Shown in pieces: positions 25,270 to 35,041 of a stretch of DNA of 64,000 nucleotides. The notes below the pieces were generated by a model, which saw only the letters and a list, made by a program, of their open reading frames with translations, had not been told where the DNA came from and did no database searches. A program made the position numbers and the translations under genes. Each line of letters starts with the position of its first letter. Position 1 is the stretch's first letter. The DNA comes from Polaromonas sp. (GTDB taxonomy: Bacteria; Pseudomonadota; Gammaproteobacteria; Burkholderiales; Burkholderiaceae_C): NCBI GenBank assembly GCA_030654695.1, contig JAURWY010000032.1:56028-120027 (forward strand). Reading direction: 5' to 3'.

Positions 25270-27066
25270 TCAGGCCAGCGCTGCATCAGTGTCCATCAAC
25301 GTTGCGCTGCCAGCGCGTGCAGTGCGCATGAGCGTCGCGGTTTCTGGCAACAGCTTGGCAAAGTAAAAACGTGCCGTTTGCAGCTTGGCGACATAGAACT
25401 TGTCGCGGTTGCCTGCCTCTATTTCACGCAGGGCGACGTGCGCCATGCGGGCCCAAAAATAGCTGAAGACCAGGTGACCGGCAACGCGCAAATAGTCAAC
25501 AGCGGCAGCGCCTATTTCGTCCGGGTCTTGCACCGCACGCATACCGATTTCGGTGGTGAAGGCGGTCATCTGTTGAGCCAAATCGGCCAGCGGTTGGATG
25601 AACTCGGCCATCTCAGGATTTGCGCTTTCTTCAGTGACCAATGCGCGTATGAGTTGACCGAATTTTTTCAAGGTCTCGCCGTTGTTGCCCAGCACCTTGC
25701 GGCCCAGCAAGTCCAGCGACTGGATGGTGTTCGTGCCTTCGTAAATCAGGTTGATGCGGTTGTCGCGGGCGTACTGCTCCATGCCCCACTCCTTGATGAA
25801 ACCGTGGCCACCGAAGACTTGCAGGCAGGCGTTCGTTGAAATGTGGCCGTTGTCGGTGAGGAAGGCTTTGACGATGGGCGTCAGCAGCGCCACCATCTCA
25901 GCCGATTCCTGGCGCACGCTGGCATCGGGGTGGTGTCGCTCTTTGTCGAGCAGCAGTGTGCAGTACAAGGCCAATGCACGGCCGCCTTCGGCATAGGCCT
26001 TGGCGGTGAGCAGCATCTTGCGCACGTCCGGGTGGACGATGATCGGATCAGCCGCTTTATAGGGTGCTTTGACGCCCGACAGCGAGCGCATCTGCAACCG
26101 GTCTTTGGCGTAGGCATGTGCGTTTTGAAACGCCACTTCAGTCAAGCCCAGCGACTGGTTGCCAACGCCCAAGCGCGCCGCGTTCATCATCACGAACATC
26201 GCTGCCAGACCCTTGTGCGGTGCACCCACCAGCGTGCCAACCGCGCCGTCGAGCACCATCTGGCACGTGGCATTGCCGTGAATGCCCATCTTGTGCTCCA
26301 GCCCACCGCAAAAAATGCCGTTGCGCGAACCGAGTGAGCCATCCGCGTTGATATTGAACTTGGGCACCACAAATAGGCTGATGCCTTTGCTGCCTGCGGG
26401 CGCATCGGGCAGACGCGCCAACACCAAGTGCACGATGTTGGCGGCCATGTCGTGCTCGCCTGCGCTGATGAAAATCTTGTTGCCGTTGAGCGCGTAGCTG
26501 CCGTCAGGCTGCGGCTCGGCTTTGGTGCGCAAAAGGCCGAGGTCGGTGCCGCAATGCGCTTCGGTTAAGCACATGGTGCCAGTCCATTCGCCACTGGTGA
26601 GCTTGGGCAGGTAGAGAGCCTTTTGCGCATCGGTGCCGTGCGCGTGCAGCGCTTCATACGCGCCATGCGACAAGCCCGGGTACATGGCCCAGGCTTGATT
26701 CGCTGAATTCAACATTTCGTACAAGCACTGGTTCAAGGCAAATGGCAAGCCCTGACCGCCGTACGCAGGGTCGCAAGACAAGGCCGCCCAACCGCCCGCC
26801 ACATACTGTTGATAAGCCTGCTTGAAGCCCGTTGGCACGGTCACTTCATGCGTGCTGATGTCGAGCTGGCAGCCTTCGGTGTCGCCGCTGATGTTCAGGG
26901 GGAAGGTGACTTCGGCGGCAAATTTTCCGGCTTCTTCCAGCACGGCGTTCATGGTGTCTGCATCGACCTCGGCATGGGCTGGCATGGCCTTGAACTCAGC
27001 GCTCAGCTTGAGCACTTCATGCATCACAAACTGCATGTCACGCAAGGGTGGGGTGTACTGGGGCAT
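25270..27066 (-). CDS. Acyl-CoA dehydrogenase with C-terminal extension (DmdC-like length)
   Basis: 598 residues from the ATG at 27066 (MPQYTPPLRDMQF). The extended family of about 600 residues is recognisable by MPQYTPPLRDMQFVMHEVL, GEWTGTMCLTEAHCGTDLGL (FAD-binding middle domain), CLQVFGGHGFIKEWGMEQYARD and the catalytic-base region IYEGTNTIQSLDLLGRK. A C-terminal extra helical domain ends the protein. It oxidises acyl-CoA to enoyl-CoA with ETF as electron acceptor. The frame extends upstream to 27132, but the 27066 start matches the family. Confidence 0.93.
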   Translation of the reverse strand: MPQYTPPLRDMQFVMHEVLKLSAEFKAMPAHAEVDADTMNAVLEEAGKFAAEVTFPLNISGDTEGCQLDISTHEVTVPTGFKQAYQQYVAGGWAALSCDPAYGGQGLPFALNQCLYEMLNSANQAWAMYPGLSHGAYEALHAHGTDAQKALYLPKLTSGEWTGTMCLTEAHCGTDLGLLRTKAEPQPDGSYALNGNKIFISAGEHDMAANIVHLVLARLPDAPAGSKGISLFVVPKFNINADGSLGSRNGIFCGGLEHKMGIHGNATCQMVLDGAVGTLVGAPHKGLAAMFVMMNAARLGVGNQSLGLTEVAFQNAHAYAKDRLQMRSLSGVKAPYKAADPIIVHPDVRKMLLTAKAYAEGGRALALYCTLLLDKERHHPDASVRQESAEMVALLTPIVKAFLTDNGHISTNACLQVFGGHGFIKEWGMEQYARDNRINLIYEGTNTIQSLDLLGRKVLGNNGETLKKFGQLIRALVTEESANPEMAEFIQPLADLAQQMTAFTTEIGMRAVQDPDEIGAAAVDYLRVAGHLVFSYFWARMAHVALREIEAGNRDKFYVAKLQTARFYFAKLLPETATLMRTARAGSATLMDTDAALA

Positions 27067-27146
27067 GTTGAATCTTTGTGAAATTGGGGCGACCTGCGCC
27101 TCATAAAAGCGAACGACTTTTCTATTCTGCACTATCGATGACGCAC

Positions 27147-27177
27147 AAAAAAGGCCCGCCGAAGCGAGCCTTTTTTT
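27147..27177 (-). terminator. Rho-independent terminator after the FAH-family gene
   Basis: AAAAAAGGC (27147-27155) pairs with GCCTTTTTT (27168-27176), with an inner CGC-CGAA-GCG hairpin and one mismatch. U-tracts occur in both directions. On the minus strand it follows the stop at 27204 and ends the argB-slmA-FAH run. Confidence 0.88.
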
Positions 27178-27203
27178 CAGCGGTGTTCAGCGCCAGCGTC
27201 TGC

Positions 27204-28052
27204 TCAGAGTTTGAACGGCACGATGGTCTGGCTTTGTTCACCCAGGCCCGTGATACCGAGCGTCACCACGTCGCCCTTTTTTAGAAACGTGGGTGGCTTC
27301 ATGCCCATGCCAACGCCGGGAGGCGTGCCGGTGCAAATGACATCGCCGGGCTCGAGCGTCATGAACTGGCTGACGTAGCTGACGATTTTGGCCGCACTGA
27401 AGATCATGGTCTTGGTCGAACCGGTTTGCATGCGCTTGCCGTTGACGTCCAACCACATGTCGAGCTTTTGCGGATTCGGCACGTCGTCACGCGTGACCAG
27501 CCAAGGGCCGATCGGGCCAAAAGTGTCGCAGCATTTGCCCTTGTCCCATGTGCCGCCGCGCTCAATCTGGAACTCGCGTTCGCTGACATCGTTGATGGTG
27601 CAGTATCCGGCGACAAAATTCAGCGCGTCTTTTTGCGACACATAGCGTGCGCGCGTACCGATGACGATGCCGAGCTCGACTTCCCAGTCGGTCTTGACCG
27701 AGTTTTTTGGCAGCATGACCGGATCGTTAGGACCCTGAATACAGGAAGGCACCTTCATGAAAATAATCGGCTCTTTCGGAATTGGCATACCGGCTTCTGC
27801 AGCATGGTCGGCGTAGTTCAGACCAATGGCGACGAACTTGCCGACACCCGTGACCGGGCAGCCGATGCGCGGCTTGCCACGCACCAGCGGCAAGTTGGCG
27901 GTTTTCAGGCGGCGCAGTTTGGCCATTGCGGTATCACTGAGTTGCTCGGGGCCAATGTCTTTGATGACGCCGCTCAAGTCACGTAGCTTGCCATCGGCAT
28001 CTATCAGGCCTGGCTTTTCTTTGCCAGTACTGCCATAACGAACGAGTTTCAT
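27204..28052 (-). CDS. Fumarylacetoacetate hydrolase-fold protein
   Basis: 282 residues of the FAH superfamily. Metal ligands appear in KTDWEVELGIVIG (Glu-x-Glu) and the Asp in CTINDVSERE; also GLNYADHAAEAG at the start of the fold and VICTGTPPGVGMGMKPP near the end. The family includes L-2,4-diketo-3-deoxyrhamnonate hydrolases, ureidoglycolate lyase-like and other C-C hydrolases; overall it looks closest to the sugar-acid (diketo-deoxy) type, which is inference. It is 53 bp after slmA on the same strand. Confidence 0.88.
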   Translation of the reverse strand: MKLVRYGSTGKEKPGLIDADGKLRDLSGVIKDIGPEQLSDTAMAKLRRLKTANLPLVRGKPRIGCPVTGVGKFVAIGLNYADHAAEAGMPIPKEPIIFMKVPSCIQGPNDPVMLPKNSVKTDWEVELGIVIGTRARYVSQKDALNFVAGYCTINDVSEREFQIERGGTWDKGKCCDTFGPIGPWLVTRDDVPNPQKLDMWLDVNGKRMQTGSTKTMIFSAAKIVSYVSQFMTLEPGDVICTGTPPGVGMGMKPPTFLKKGDVVTLGITGLGEQSQTIVPFKL

Positions 28053-28105
28053 GTCTCTTCCTTCTTCTTTCTGGTTAACGAAAAATAAACGACGAGCGGC
28101 TTGGA

Positions 28106-28714
28106 TTAGTTCAACACCAGCGCCAAACTTGCTTCTAGGTGCTCAGACGGCAAGCGCTTAAAACCTGAGCGAGAAAAGCGCTGTAGCCGACCGATCATGA
28201 AGGCGGTAACGACGGAGGCGCGGACTTGTGCGTCGACCGTGGGTGCGGCAGCGCTATCCAACGCAGCTGCTTCGCGCAGGCTTTGTTTGATGGTGCTTTC
28301 CAGCTTGTCAAAGAACTGGTTCATGCGCTCTTGCAGGCGCTCGTTTTCAAACACCAGTGCGTCACCGGCCATGACGCGCGTCATGCCCGGATTTTTTTCA
28401 GCGAACTGCAAGACCATGGTCACCAGCTTGCGAACGCGCACAGCATGCACGGTTTCGCGTTCAACGATTTGATTCACCAGCGTGAAGACCGACTGCTCGA
28501 TGAACTCGATGAGGCCTTCAAACATCTGCGCCTTGCTGGCGAAGTGCCGGTACAGCGCGGCCTCACTGACATCGAGCTTGGCCGCCAGCGCCGAGGTGGT
28601 GATGCGCTCAGCACCGGGCTGCTCCAGCATGCTGGCAAGCGCCTGCAAAATTTGCACGCGCCGCTCGCCTGGCTTGGGACGCTTGCGCGGCGGGGTCTCG
28701 TCAATGTCGGTCAT
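28106..28714 (-). CDS. slmA: Nucleoid occlusion factor SlmA (TetR family)
   Basis: 202 residues: TetR-type HTH with RRVQILQALASMLEQ and TTSALAAKLDVSEAALYRHF, the SlmA-specific AALYRHFASKAQMFEGLIEF and CTD residues such as NPGMTRVMAGDALVFEN. SlmA binds chromosomal sites and blocks FtsZ assembly over the nucleoid. Position directly after argB (13 bp) is a typical Burkholderiales arrangement. A generic TetR repressor is the alternative but the match is strong. Confidence 0.92.
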   Translation of the reverse strand: MTDIDETPPRKRPKPGERRVQILQALASMLEQPGAERITTSALAAKLDVSEAALYRHFASKAQMFEGLIEFIEQSVFTLVNQIVERETVHAVRVRKLVTMVLQFAEKNPGMTRVMAGDALVFENERLQERMNQFFDKLESTIKQSLREAAALDSAAAPTVDAQVRASVVTAFMIGRLQRFSRSGFKRLPSEHLEASLALVLN

Positions 28715-28727
28715 GGGCTTCTTGAAT

Positions 28728-29711
<984 letters not shown>

Positions 29712-31598
29712 TCACACCACCGCTGGCCCATAGCCCTGAACGCAAATGGTCAACACCGCTTTCATGGCCTCAACATCACCGTCTGCCGCCGCTTTTTTAA
29801 GCGTCTTGAGCTGCGGTGCTAACGCGTCCCAGCTCAAGCAATCTTCTTGAGCCTTCATGATCCGCGGGTGCGCTGTGGGTGTGGGGTTGTCGCCTATCAA
29901 TAACTCTTCGTAGAGTTTTTCGCCTGGGCGCAAACCCGTCACCACAATCTCGACGTCGCCATCGGGTTGCGCCGCGTTGCGCACGCGCAGGCCGGAGAGC
30001 TCGACCATGCGCTGGGCGAGGTCAAGAATTTTCACCGGCTCTCCCATGTCCAGCACGAAGACATCGCCGCCTGTCGCCATGGAGCCAGCTTGCAACACCA
30101 GCTGCGCGGCTTCGGGAATGGTCATGAAGTAACGGGTGACGTCAGCGTGCGTCACGGTGAGCGGCCCACCCTGCGACAACTGCTGGCGAAATAATGGCAC
30201 GACGCTGCCGCTGGAGTCCAGCACGTTGCCAAAACGCACCATGCAAAACGTCGTGCGTGCTTGGCCAGCTGCACCAGCTTCACTGGCATCTTGGGCCAAG
30301 CTTTGCAGCACCAGTTCAGCCATGCGCTTGGTCGCACCCATGACGTTGGTCGGCCGCACGGCTTTGTCGGTAGACACCAAGACAAAATGCGATGCCCCAC
30401 AGGCACGTGCCGCCAGCGCCATGTTCAGCGTGCCAAAAACGTTGTTGAAAACGCCCTCTGCCGGATTGCTTTCAACCAGCGGTACATGCTTGTAGGCAGC
30501 GGCGTGGTACACCACGTTGGGCCGGTAAGCACCGCAAATATCTTGCAGGCGCTGCACATGCGCCACGCTGCCCAGCAGGGGGTGCAGCTCGACGTTTAAG
30601 TTGCCAGCCACGCAGAGCGCTTGCAACTCTTGGTGAATGCAGTACAGCCCATATTCGTTGTGGTCTAGCAGCAGCAGCTGTCGCGGCTTTTCGGCCAAGA
30701 TCTGTCGGCACAACTCGCTGCCAATGCTACCGCCCGCCCCGCTCACAAGCACCACCTTGCCAGCCAAGTTCCGGGCCAACAGTTCAGTGTTTGGCGGTAC
30801 GGCGTCACGCCCCAAGAGGTCTTCAATGTCCAGATCTTTGAAGTCTTGCACCGTCACGCGGCCGCTGGCCAAGTCACCCAAGGCCGGCAAGGTGCGAATG
30901 TGCACGGGCAGCGGACGTAAGGCTTCAATGATGTTTTTTCGCCGGCCGCGCGTCGCGCTGGGCAAGGCCAGCAATATATCGGTCACGGCCATTTTCAAGA
31001 CCAGCGCTGCCGCATCAGTTTGTGCGTACACGCGCACGCCATTGATGCTACGCCCGACCTTGTGCGGGTCATCGTCGATGAACCCGAGTAGTTTGAATTG
31101 ACCGGAGATCCCCATGGCCGCCGCTGTTTGCACCCCTGCCGTGCCAGCGCCATAAATCAGCAACCGGCCACGCGGCTGCAGTCGTTGCGCTTGGTCGGAC
31201 AACCAAAAACGCGCTGCCGCCCGACTGGCCCCCACCAAGATGAGAAAGAGCAATGGCTGCAAGACACCCAAACTCCGCGGCACACCGGGCCACGCAGCCA
31301 GCAGCAACACCGCCAACAACAACCCACCATAAACGCCCACCGCCTTGGCCGTGGCTGTCAACGCGGCTTGGCCGGTGTAGCGAAAGATGGCGCGGTACAA
31401 ACCAAAGCGAATGAACACCGGCAATGCCAAAACTGGGGCCAACCCGTACACCCACCACTGGGCACCTTGCGGCCAATTCAAAGCGTCAAGCCGCAGGGTA
31501 TAGGCCAGCCAAGTAGCGACCAAGGACAGTACAACGTCCAGACCCATGACCGTCAAGCCCTTAACGGCGCGTGGCCAAGCCAAAATCGTTGCGTGCAT
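29712..31598 (-). CDS. UDP-N-acetylhexosamine 4,6-dehydratase-like membrane protein (CapD/WbpM family)
   Basis: About 628 residues. Four N-terminal transmembrane helices, a CoA-binding-like Rossmann domain (RLLIYGAGTAGVQTAAAM), then the catalytic SDR domain with VVLVSGAGGSIGSELCRQI, HAAAYKHVPLVE and the substrate strand FVLVSTDKAVRPTNVMGATK. WbpM/CapD enzymes convert UDP-GlcNAc-type sugars to 4-keto-6-deoxy products for O-antigen or capsule. The frame begins at a TTG at 31640; I prefer the ATG at 31598 (MHATILAWPR) although neither has a strong ribosome site. Last gene of the surface polysaccharide run. Confidence 0.92.
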   Translation of the reverse strand: MHATILAWPRAVKGLTVMGLDVVLSLVATWLAYTLRLDALNWPQGAQWWVYGLAPVLALPVFIRFGLYRAIFRYTGQAALTATAKAVGVYGGLLLAVLLLAAWPGVPRSLGVLQPLLFLILVGASRAAARFWLSDQAQRLQPRGRLLIYGAGTAGVQTAAAMGISGQFKLLGFIDDDPHKVGRSINGVRVYAQTDAAALVLKMAVTDILLALPSATRGRRKNIIEALRPLPVHIRTLPALGDLASGRVTVQDFKDLDIEDLLGRDAVPPNTELLARNLAGKVVLVSGAGGSIGSELCRQILAEKPRQLLLLDHNEYGLYCIHQELQALCVAGNLNVELHPLLGSVAHVQRLQDICGAYRPNVVYHAAAYKHVPLVESNPAEGVFNNVFGTLNMALAARACGASHFVLVSTDKAVRPTNVMGATKRMAELVLQSLAQDASEAGAAGQARTTFCMVRFGNVLDSSGSVVPLFRQQLSQGGPLTVTHADVTRYFMTIPEAAQLVLQAGSMATGGDVFVLDMGEPVKILDLAQRMVELSGLRVRNAAQPDGDVEIVVTGLRPGEKLYEELLIGDNPTPTAHPRIMKAQEDCLSWDALAPQLKTLKKAAADGDVEAMKAVLTICVQGYGPAVV

Positions 31599-31652
31599 TT
31601 TTTTCAAACTAAATTTTCGGTTGTTTATCTTGATCACCAAGACGATTTGAAA

Positions 31653-32213
31653 TCAATGCGACACCCCATCCCGCTTCAAGACCTTGACGAATGTTAGCCA
31701 CAAAATGCGCATGTCAAACCACAGTGACTGGCGCTGCAAGTAGGCCACATCGAGTTTGACCTTTTCGGGTATGGGCAGTTCATCCCGGCCATTGACTTGT
31801 GCCCAGCCAGTCAGACCGGGCACCAAGGTGTGCACCCCCTGCTCTGTGCGCAGAGCAATCAGGTCTTGCTGGTTAAACAGCGCCGGGCGCGGGCCCACAA
31901 AGCTCATGTCACCCGTCAAAATACTCCACAGCTGCGGTAACTCGTCCAAGCTGCTTTTGCGTAAAAAAGAGCCTATGGGCGTCAGGTGTGAACGGGCATC
32001 CGCTAGCAAATGCGTTGCCACAGCCGGCGTGCCGACACGCATGCTGCGAAACTTCGGCATTTTGAAGATCACGTTGTTTCGGCCAACCCGGTCAGACCAA
32101 TACAGGGCTGGGCCGCGGGACGTCAAACGGACCAACACGGCGACCAGCAGAACAGGAACTGTTAACACCGCGACTGCAACCAGTGCCAGGAGCAAATCAA
32201 ATAATCTTTTCAT
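31653..32213 (-). CDS. Initiating sugar phosphate transferase (WcaJ/PglC type)
   Basis: 186 residues, the short monotopic polyprenyl-phosphate sugar-1-phosphate transferase. One N-terminal membrane helix (KRLFDLLLALVAVAVLTVPV), then the conserved RSMRVG, LRKSSLDELPQLWSILTGDMSFVGPRPAL and PGLTGWAQVNGRDELP motifs. It loads the first sugar phosphate onto undecaprenyl phosphate at the inner membrane. It overlaps the preceding gene by 17 bp. The sugar is likely a 6-deoxy-HexNAc supplied by the CapD-like enzyme downstream (inference). Confidence 0.93.
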   Translation of the reverse strand: MKRLFDLLLALVAVAVLTVPVLLVAVLVRLTSRGPALYWSDRVGRNNVIFKMPKFRSMRVGTPAVATHLLADARSHLTPIGSFLRKSSLDELPQLWSILTGDMSFVGPRPALFNQQDLIALRTEQGVHTLVPGLTGWAQVNGRDELPIPEKVKLDVAYLQRQSLWFDMRILWLTFVKVLKRDGVSH

Positions 32214-33291
32214 TCACCACCTGTTGATCCCTAGGTCCGGAATTTACCTTGCTGTTCCTCGCCTTGTCCTGCAGTGCCAGAAGTTCTGAAACCCAACCCG
32301 CGCATGAATAATAGTTGCGAAGTGACTGAGCAATAGGCTCGTAGTACGTGTCTAGAAAGTTGACTGGAATTTCAGGCTTATTTCTGTTGATCACAACAAC
32401 CCGCGAAGGATCAAAAAGTGTGCTCTCTGAAATATATTGGTTGGTGGTCATGAGTTTTTTTTCAGCCAACAATGTTTCAATCGTCCGCATCGTTAAACCG
32501 CATTGGCCGGGATGTTCAACGTCCAATACAGCTTTGGAGCATTTAACAACCTGAGCCACCTCAGCGGCTGACATGGCTTGCGTAGCCAGCGTGCCCTTGG
32601 GCGCAAACCACAGCGTCCAGTCCGTCAGTCGACGCACAAAAAGCATCAAGGGACTTGGGAAGTAAGCAAAGACAAAGCTTTGAACCTGCTGTCCATAACG
32701 CTGCCTCAACCGGTGAATGACAAGATGACGATCAGAGTGAACGGTACCGATGAAGCACCAATCAAAAGTAACCGGCTCCGGCGTTTTTTTAACCGCTGAG
32801 ATATGACGGCCAAATAAGGGCCTGAAAGTCCAACCAAAGGTTTTGGCATCCACAGGATCGAAAGTCGCAACCGAATCAAAAGCTTGCAAGATATTTGACA
32901 CGCCCTTGACGTTTGCGACCCCATCCCAAAGATAAAGTCCGAAGCTGGCGCTCGTCAAAGTCTTTCGCATCTCTGACACAACCTGTCTTGAAAGGCCCTC
33001 ACCTTTGACCACCAAAACATGGCTTATTGATGTCGGATTCAACTGACTCAATCGCTCAAGGTACGAGTGATCTGACCAGCGGACTGTGATGGAAGGGAAC
33101 AAACGGATGGCTAGTTTGTACCAAGTCGAACTCTTCGCACGATCGTCCCACCAAGTCACCGCGTAACCCATTGAGCGCAGCGTCTCAGCGATTGAGAGAT
33201 GGTAAGAAAACGTGTTCGGGGACACCAGTAGGACATGCCCACGATGCGCACTCTGCCCACCCGTGTCCTGATCATCCTGACTAGTAAGCAT
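32197..33291 (-). CDS. Probable glycosyltransferase (CgeB-like)
   Basis: About 364 residues from the ATG at 33291, which overlaps the acetyltransferase stop. No GT4 E-x7-E pattern is obvious. Features include an N-terminal VLLVSPNTFSYHLSIAETLR, a mid-domain YLWDGVANVKGVSN, FDWCFIGTVHSDRHLVI and the C-terminal KAVLDVEHPGQCGLTMRTIE followed by TTNQYISES, which resemble CgeB-type glycosyltransferases of polysaccharide clusters. Donor and acceptor are unknown. An upstream TTG at 33312 is possible but less likely. Confidence 0.65.
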   Translation of the reverse strand: MLTSQDDQDTGGQSAHRGHVLLVSPNTFSYHLSIAETLRSMGYAVTWWDDRAKSSTWYKLAIRLFPSITVRWSDHSYLERLSQLNPTSISHVLVVKGEGLSRQVVSEMRKTLTSASFGLYLWDGVANVKGVSNILQAFDSVATFDPVDAKTFGWTFRPLFGRHISAVKKTPEPVTFDWCFIGTVHSDRHLVIHRLRQRYGQQVQSFVFAYFPSPLMLFVRRLTDWTLWFAPKGTLATQAMSAAEVAQVVKCSKAVLDVEHPGQCGLTMRTIETLLAEKKLMTTNQYISESTLFDPSRVVVINRNKPEIPVNFLDTYYEPIAQSLRNYYSCAGWVSELLALQDKARNSKVNSGPRDQQVVNEKII

Positions 33292-33877
33292 GATCAGAAT
33301 GTCTGCGCTCAACCACTTTTGCCGGGATACCTACAGCCAGCGAACCCGGTGGGATGTCATTCAGTACCACCGCGTTAGCGCCGATACGTGAACTCGAACC
33401 CAAAGTTAACCCACCTAACACCTTGGCACCTGAGCCGATGATCACGCCATCTTCGACGATGGGTCGGGACGATTCTAGGTAAGAAAAATCAAGCTCTTTG
33501 GCCCCGAGCGTGACTCCTTGGAAAATTGTGACGTTTTCGCCAATGAACCAGGCACCAATCACCGTGCCCTGGGTATGCGGCAAAAATAAACCTCGGCCAA
33601 TTGGGCAGCGAACCGCAATTTCGATCCCAAACAAGAAAAAGTTCAGCACCGACACCATCTTGGCCAAGGGTGCCAGTTTCCACCGATACAGACCATGTGC
33701 AAGCCGGCAAAGCAGGACTGGCATAAACCTCGGGGACAGTACGCCTAACCACAAGCGCAGTCCCGAAACACCGTCTGACGTCCCATGCAGTAAGACCCGG
33801 GAACGCCTCAGATCTGCCGCCAAATAGGCTAAAAGACGGAAGTCTTTGACTTGGGTCATCTTGACATCGAAGGTCAT
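33281..33877 (-). CDS. Serine O-acetyltransferase-like hexapeptide acetyltransferase
   Basis: 198 residues. Helical N-terminus, then a left-handed beta-helix with CPIGRGLFLPHTQGTVIGAW, the catalytic His in FLPHTQG, and GVIIGSGAKVLGGLTLG and RIGANAVVLNDIPPGSLAVG. In a glycan cluster this family (like WcaB or EpsC) usually acetylates sugars rather than serine. Its start overlaps the epimerase stop (ATGA) and its end overlaps the next gene by 11 bp, so translation is coupled. Confidence 0.88.
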   Translation of the reverse strand: MTFDVKMTQVKDFRLLAYLAADLRRSRVLLHGTSDGVSGLRLWLGVLSPRFMPVLLCRLAHGLYRWKLAPLAKMVSVLNFFLFGIEIAVRCPIGRGLFLPHTQGTVIGAWFIGENVTIFQGVTLGAKELDFSYLESSRPIVEDGVIIGSGAKVLGGLTLGSSSRIGANAVVLNDIPPGSLAVGIPAKVVERRHSDHAY

Positions 33878-35022
33878 TGAGTCGCTGCCCGGCCCATCAG
33901 ACCTCGTCCGGCGAGTTCATTGACCGAGCGCAAATAAGCAGCTTTGTCTTCGGGTGCTTGCTCAGCAGCCCAACCCAAAAATTTTCCTAAACCCTGCTGA
34001 AAATGAACCCCTGGCACAAAGCCCAATACCCGCTCAAGCTGGGCCACATCGGCAATGTTGTGGCGGATGTCGCCCATTCGAAATGCCCCGGTGACGCCAA
34101 TGGTGCTCTCGCTTTCGAAAAAAGCTTTGATCTCTTGAGCCACCGTCAACACACTTGTCGCCACACCGGACCCGACGTTCAAAGCACCGACAAATTGCCC
34201 CTGATAGTTGATACCTCGCACTGTGGCTTCAACCACATCATCGATATACACAAAGTCTCTGGATTCCAGACCATCTTCATAAATTTCGATGGCTTGATTT
34301 TGACGAGCCAAATTGGAAAAAACGGCCAATATTCCCGTGTAGGGATTCTTAAGCGACTGACCTGGTCCGTAGACATTTTGATATCGCAAAGCAAACCCAT
34401 TGATACCCCGCGTCTGTGCGAACAACAAAACCGCCTGCTCCTGAACTTGTTTGGTCAAGCCGTACATCGACATCGGACGAAAAGGTGCCAGCTCCGGAGT
34501 CGCCAATAAGCTCAGGGCCGACCCGCAATGCATACAAACGGGATCAAACTGGCCTTGCGACATGGACGTGCGACTACGCTGTTCAGGAAAGACCATGCCG
34601 TGTTCAGCACACTGGTAAGCACCCTCTCCATAAACCGCACGGCTCGAAGCAACCACAACGCGAGCCACAGATTTTCCGCAATCGTCGTTCTGGAGTAAAT
34701 CGAGCATCGTGGCGGTGCCTTGCACATTGACGCTGAAATAACGCTCAATCTCGTACATGGATTGACCTGTGCCGGTCTCAGCAGCCAAATGCACAACGGT
34801 GTCGACACCAGTCAAAGCCCGCCGCATGGCATCGCGGTCGCGAACATCCGCTTTGGTCAATTCAACGTGAGCCGCGAGATCAACCGGTAAAGCTTCGGAC
34901 GTGTGAATCTGCGGACTGAAACTGTCAAGCACCCGAACACGGGCGCCCTGGCCCAACAAAGCACGCGTCAGCCGTTGCCCGATAAATCCAGCCCCGCCTG
35001 TCACAAGAACCATAAGACTCAT
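33874..35022 (-). CDS. NAD-dependent nucleotide-sugar epimerase with Cys-rich insert (dTDP-L-rhamnose 4-epimerase-like)
   Basis: About 382 residues from the ATG at 35022, which has GAGG six bases upstream. SDR features: NAD loop VTGGAGFIGQRL, AAETGTGQSMYE, and the Tyr-x3-Lys in MYGLTKQVQE. An insertion between residues about 135 and 175 carries YQCAEHG and DPVCMHCG, a zinc-ribbon-like Cys pattern seen in dTDP-L-rhamnose 4-epimerases such as Burkholderia WbiB. With rfbBDAC in the same cluster this would yield a dTDP-6-deoxy-L-talose type donor (inference). Other UDP-glucose epimerase activity remains possible. Confidence 0.82.
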   Translation of the reverse strand: MSLMVLVTGGAGFIGQRLTRALLGQGARVRVLDSFSPQIHTSEALPVDLAAHVELTKADVRDRDAMRRALTGVDTVVHLAAETGTGQSMYEIERYFSVNVQGTATMLDLLQNDDCGKSVARVVVASSRAVYGEGAYQCAEHGMVFPEQRSRTSMSQGQFDPVCMHCGSALSLLATPELAPFRPMSMYGLTKQVQEQAVLLFAQTRGINGFALRYQNVYGPGQSLKNPYTGILAVFSNLARQNQAIEIYEDGLESRDFVYIDDVVEATVRGINYQGQFVGALNVGSGVATSVLTVAQEIKAFFESESTIGVTGAFRMGDIRHNIADVAQLERVLGFVPGVHFQQGLGKFLGWAAEQAPEDKAAYLRSVNELAGRGLMGRAATQ

Positions 35023-35041
35023 ACACATCCTCAATGAATAA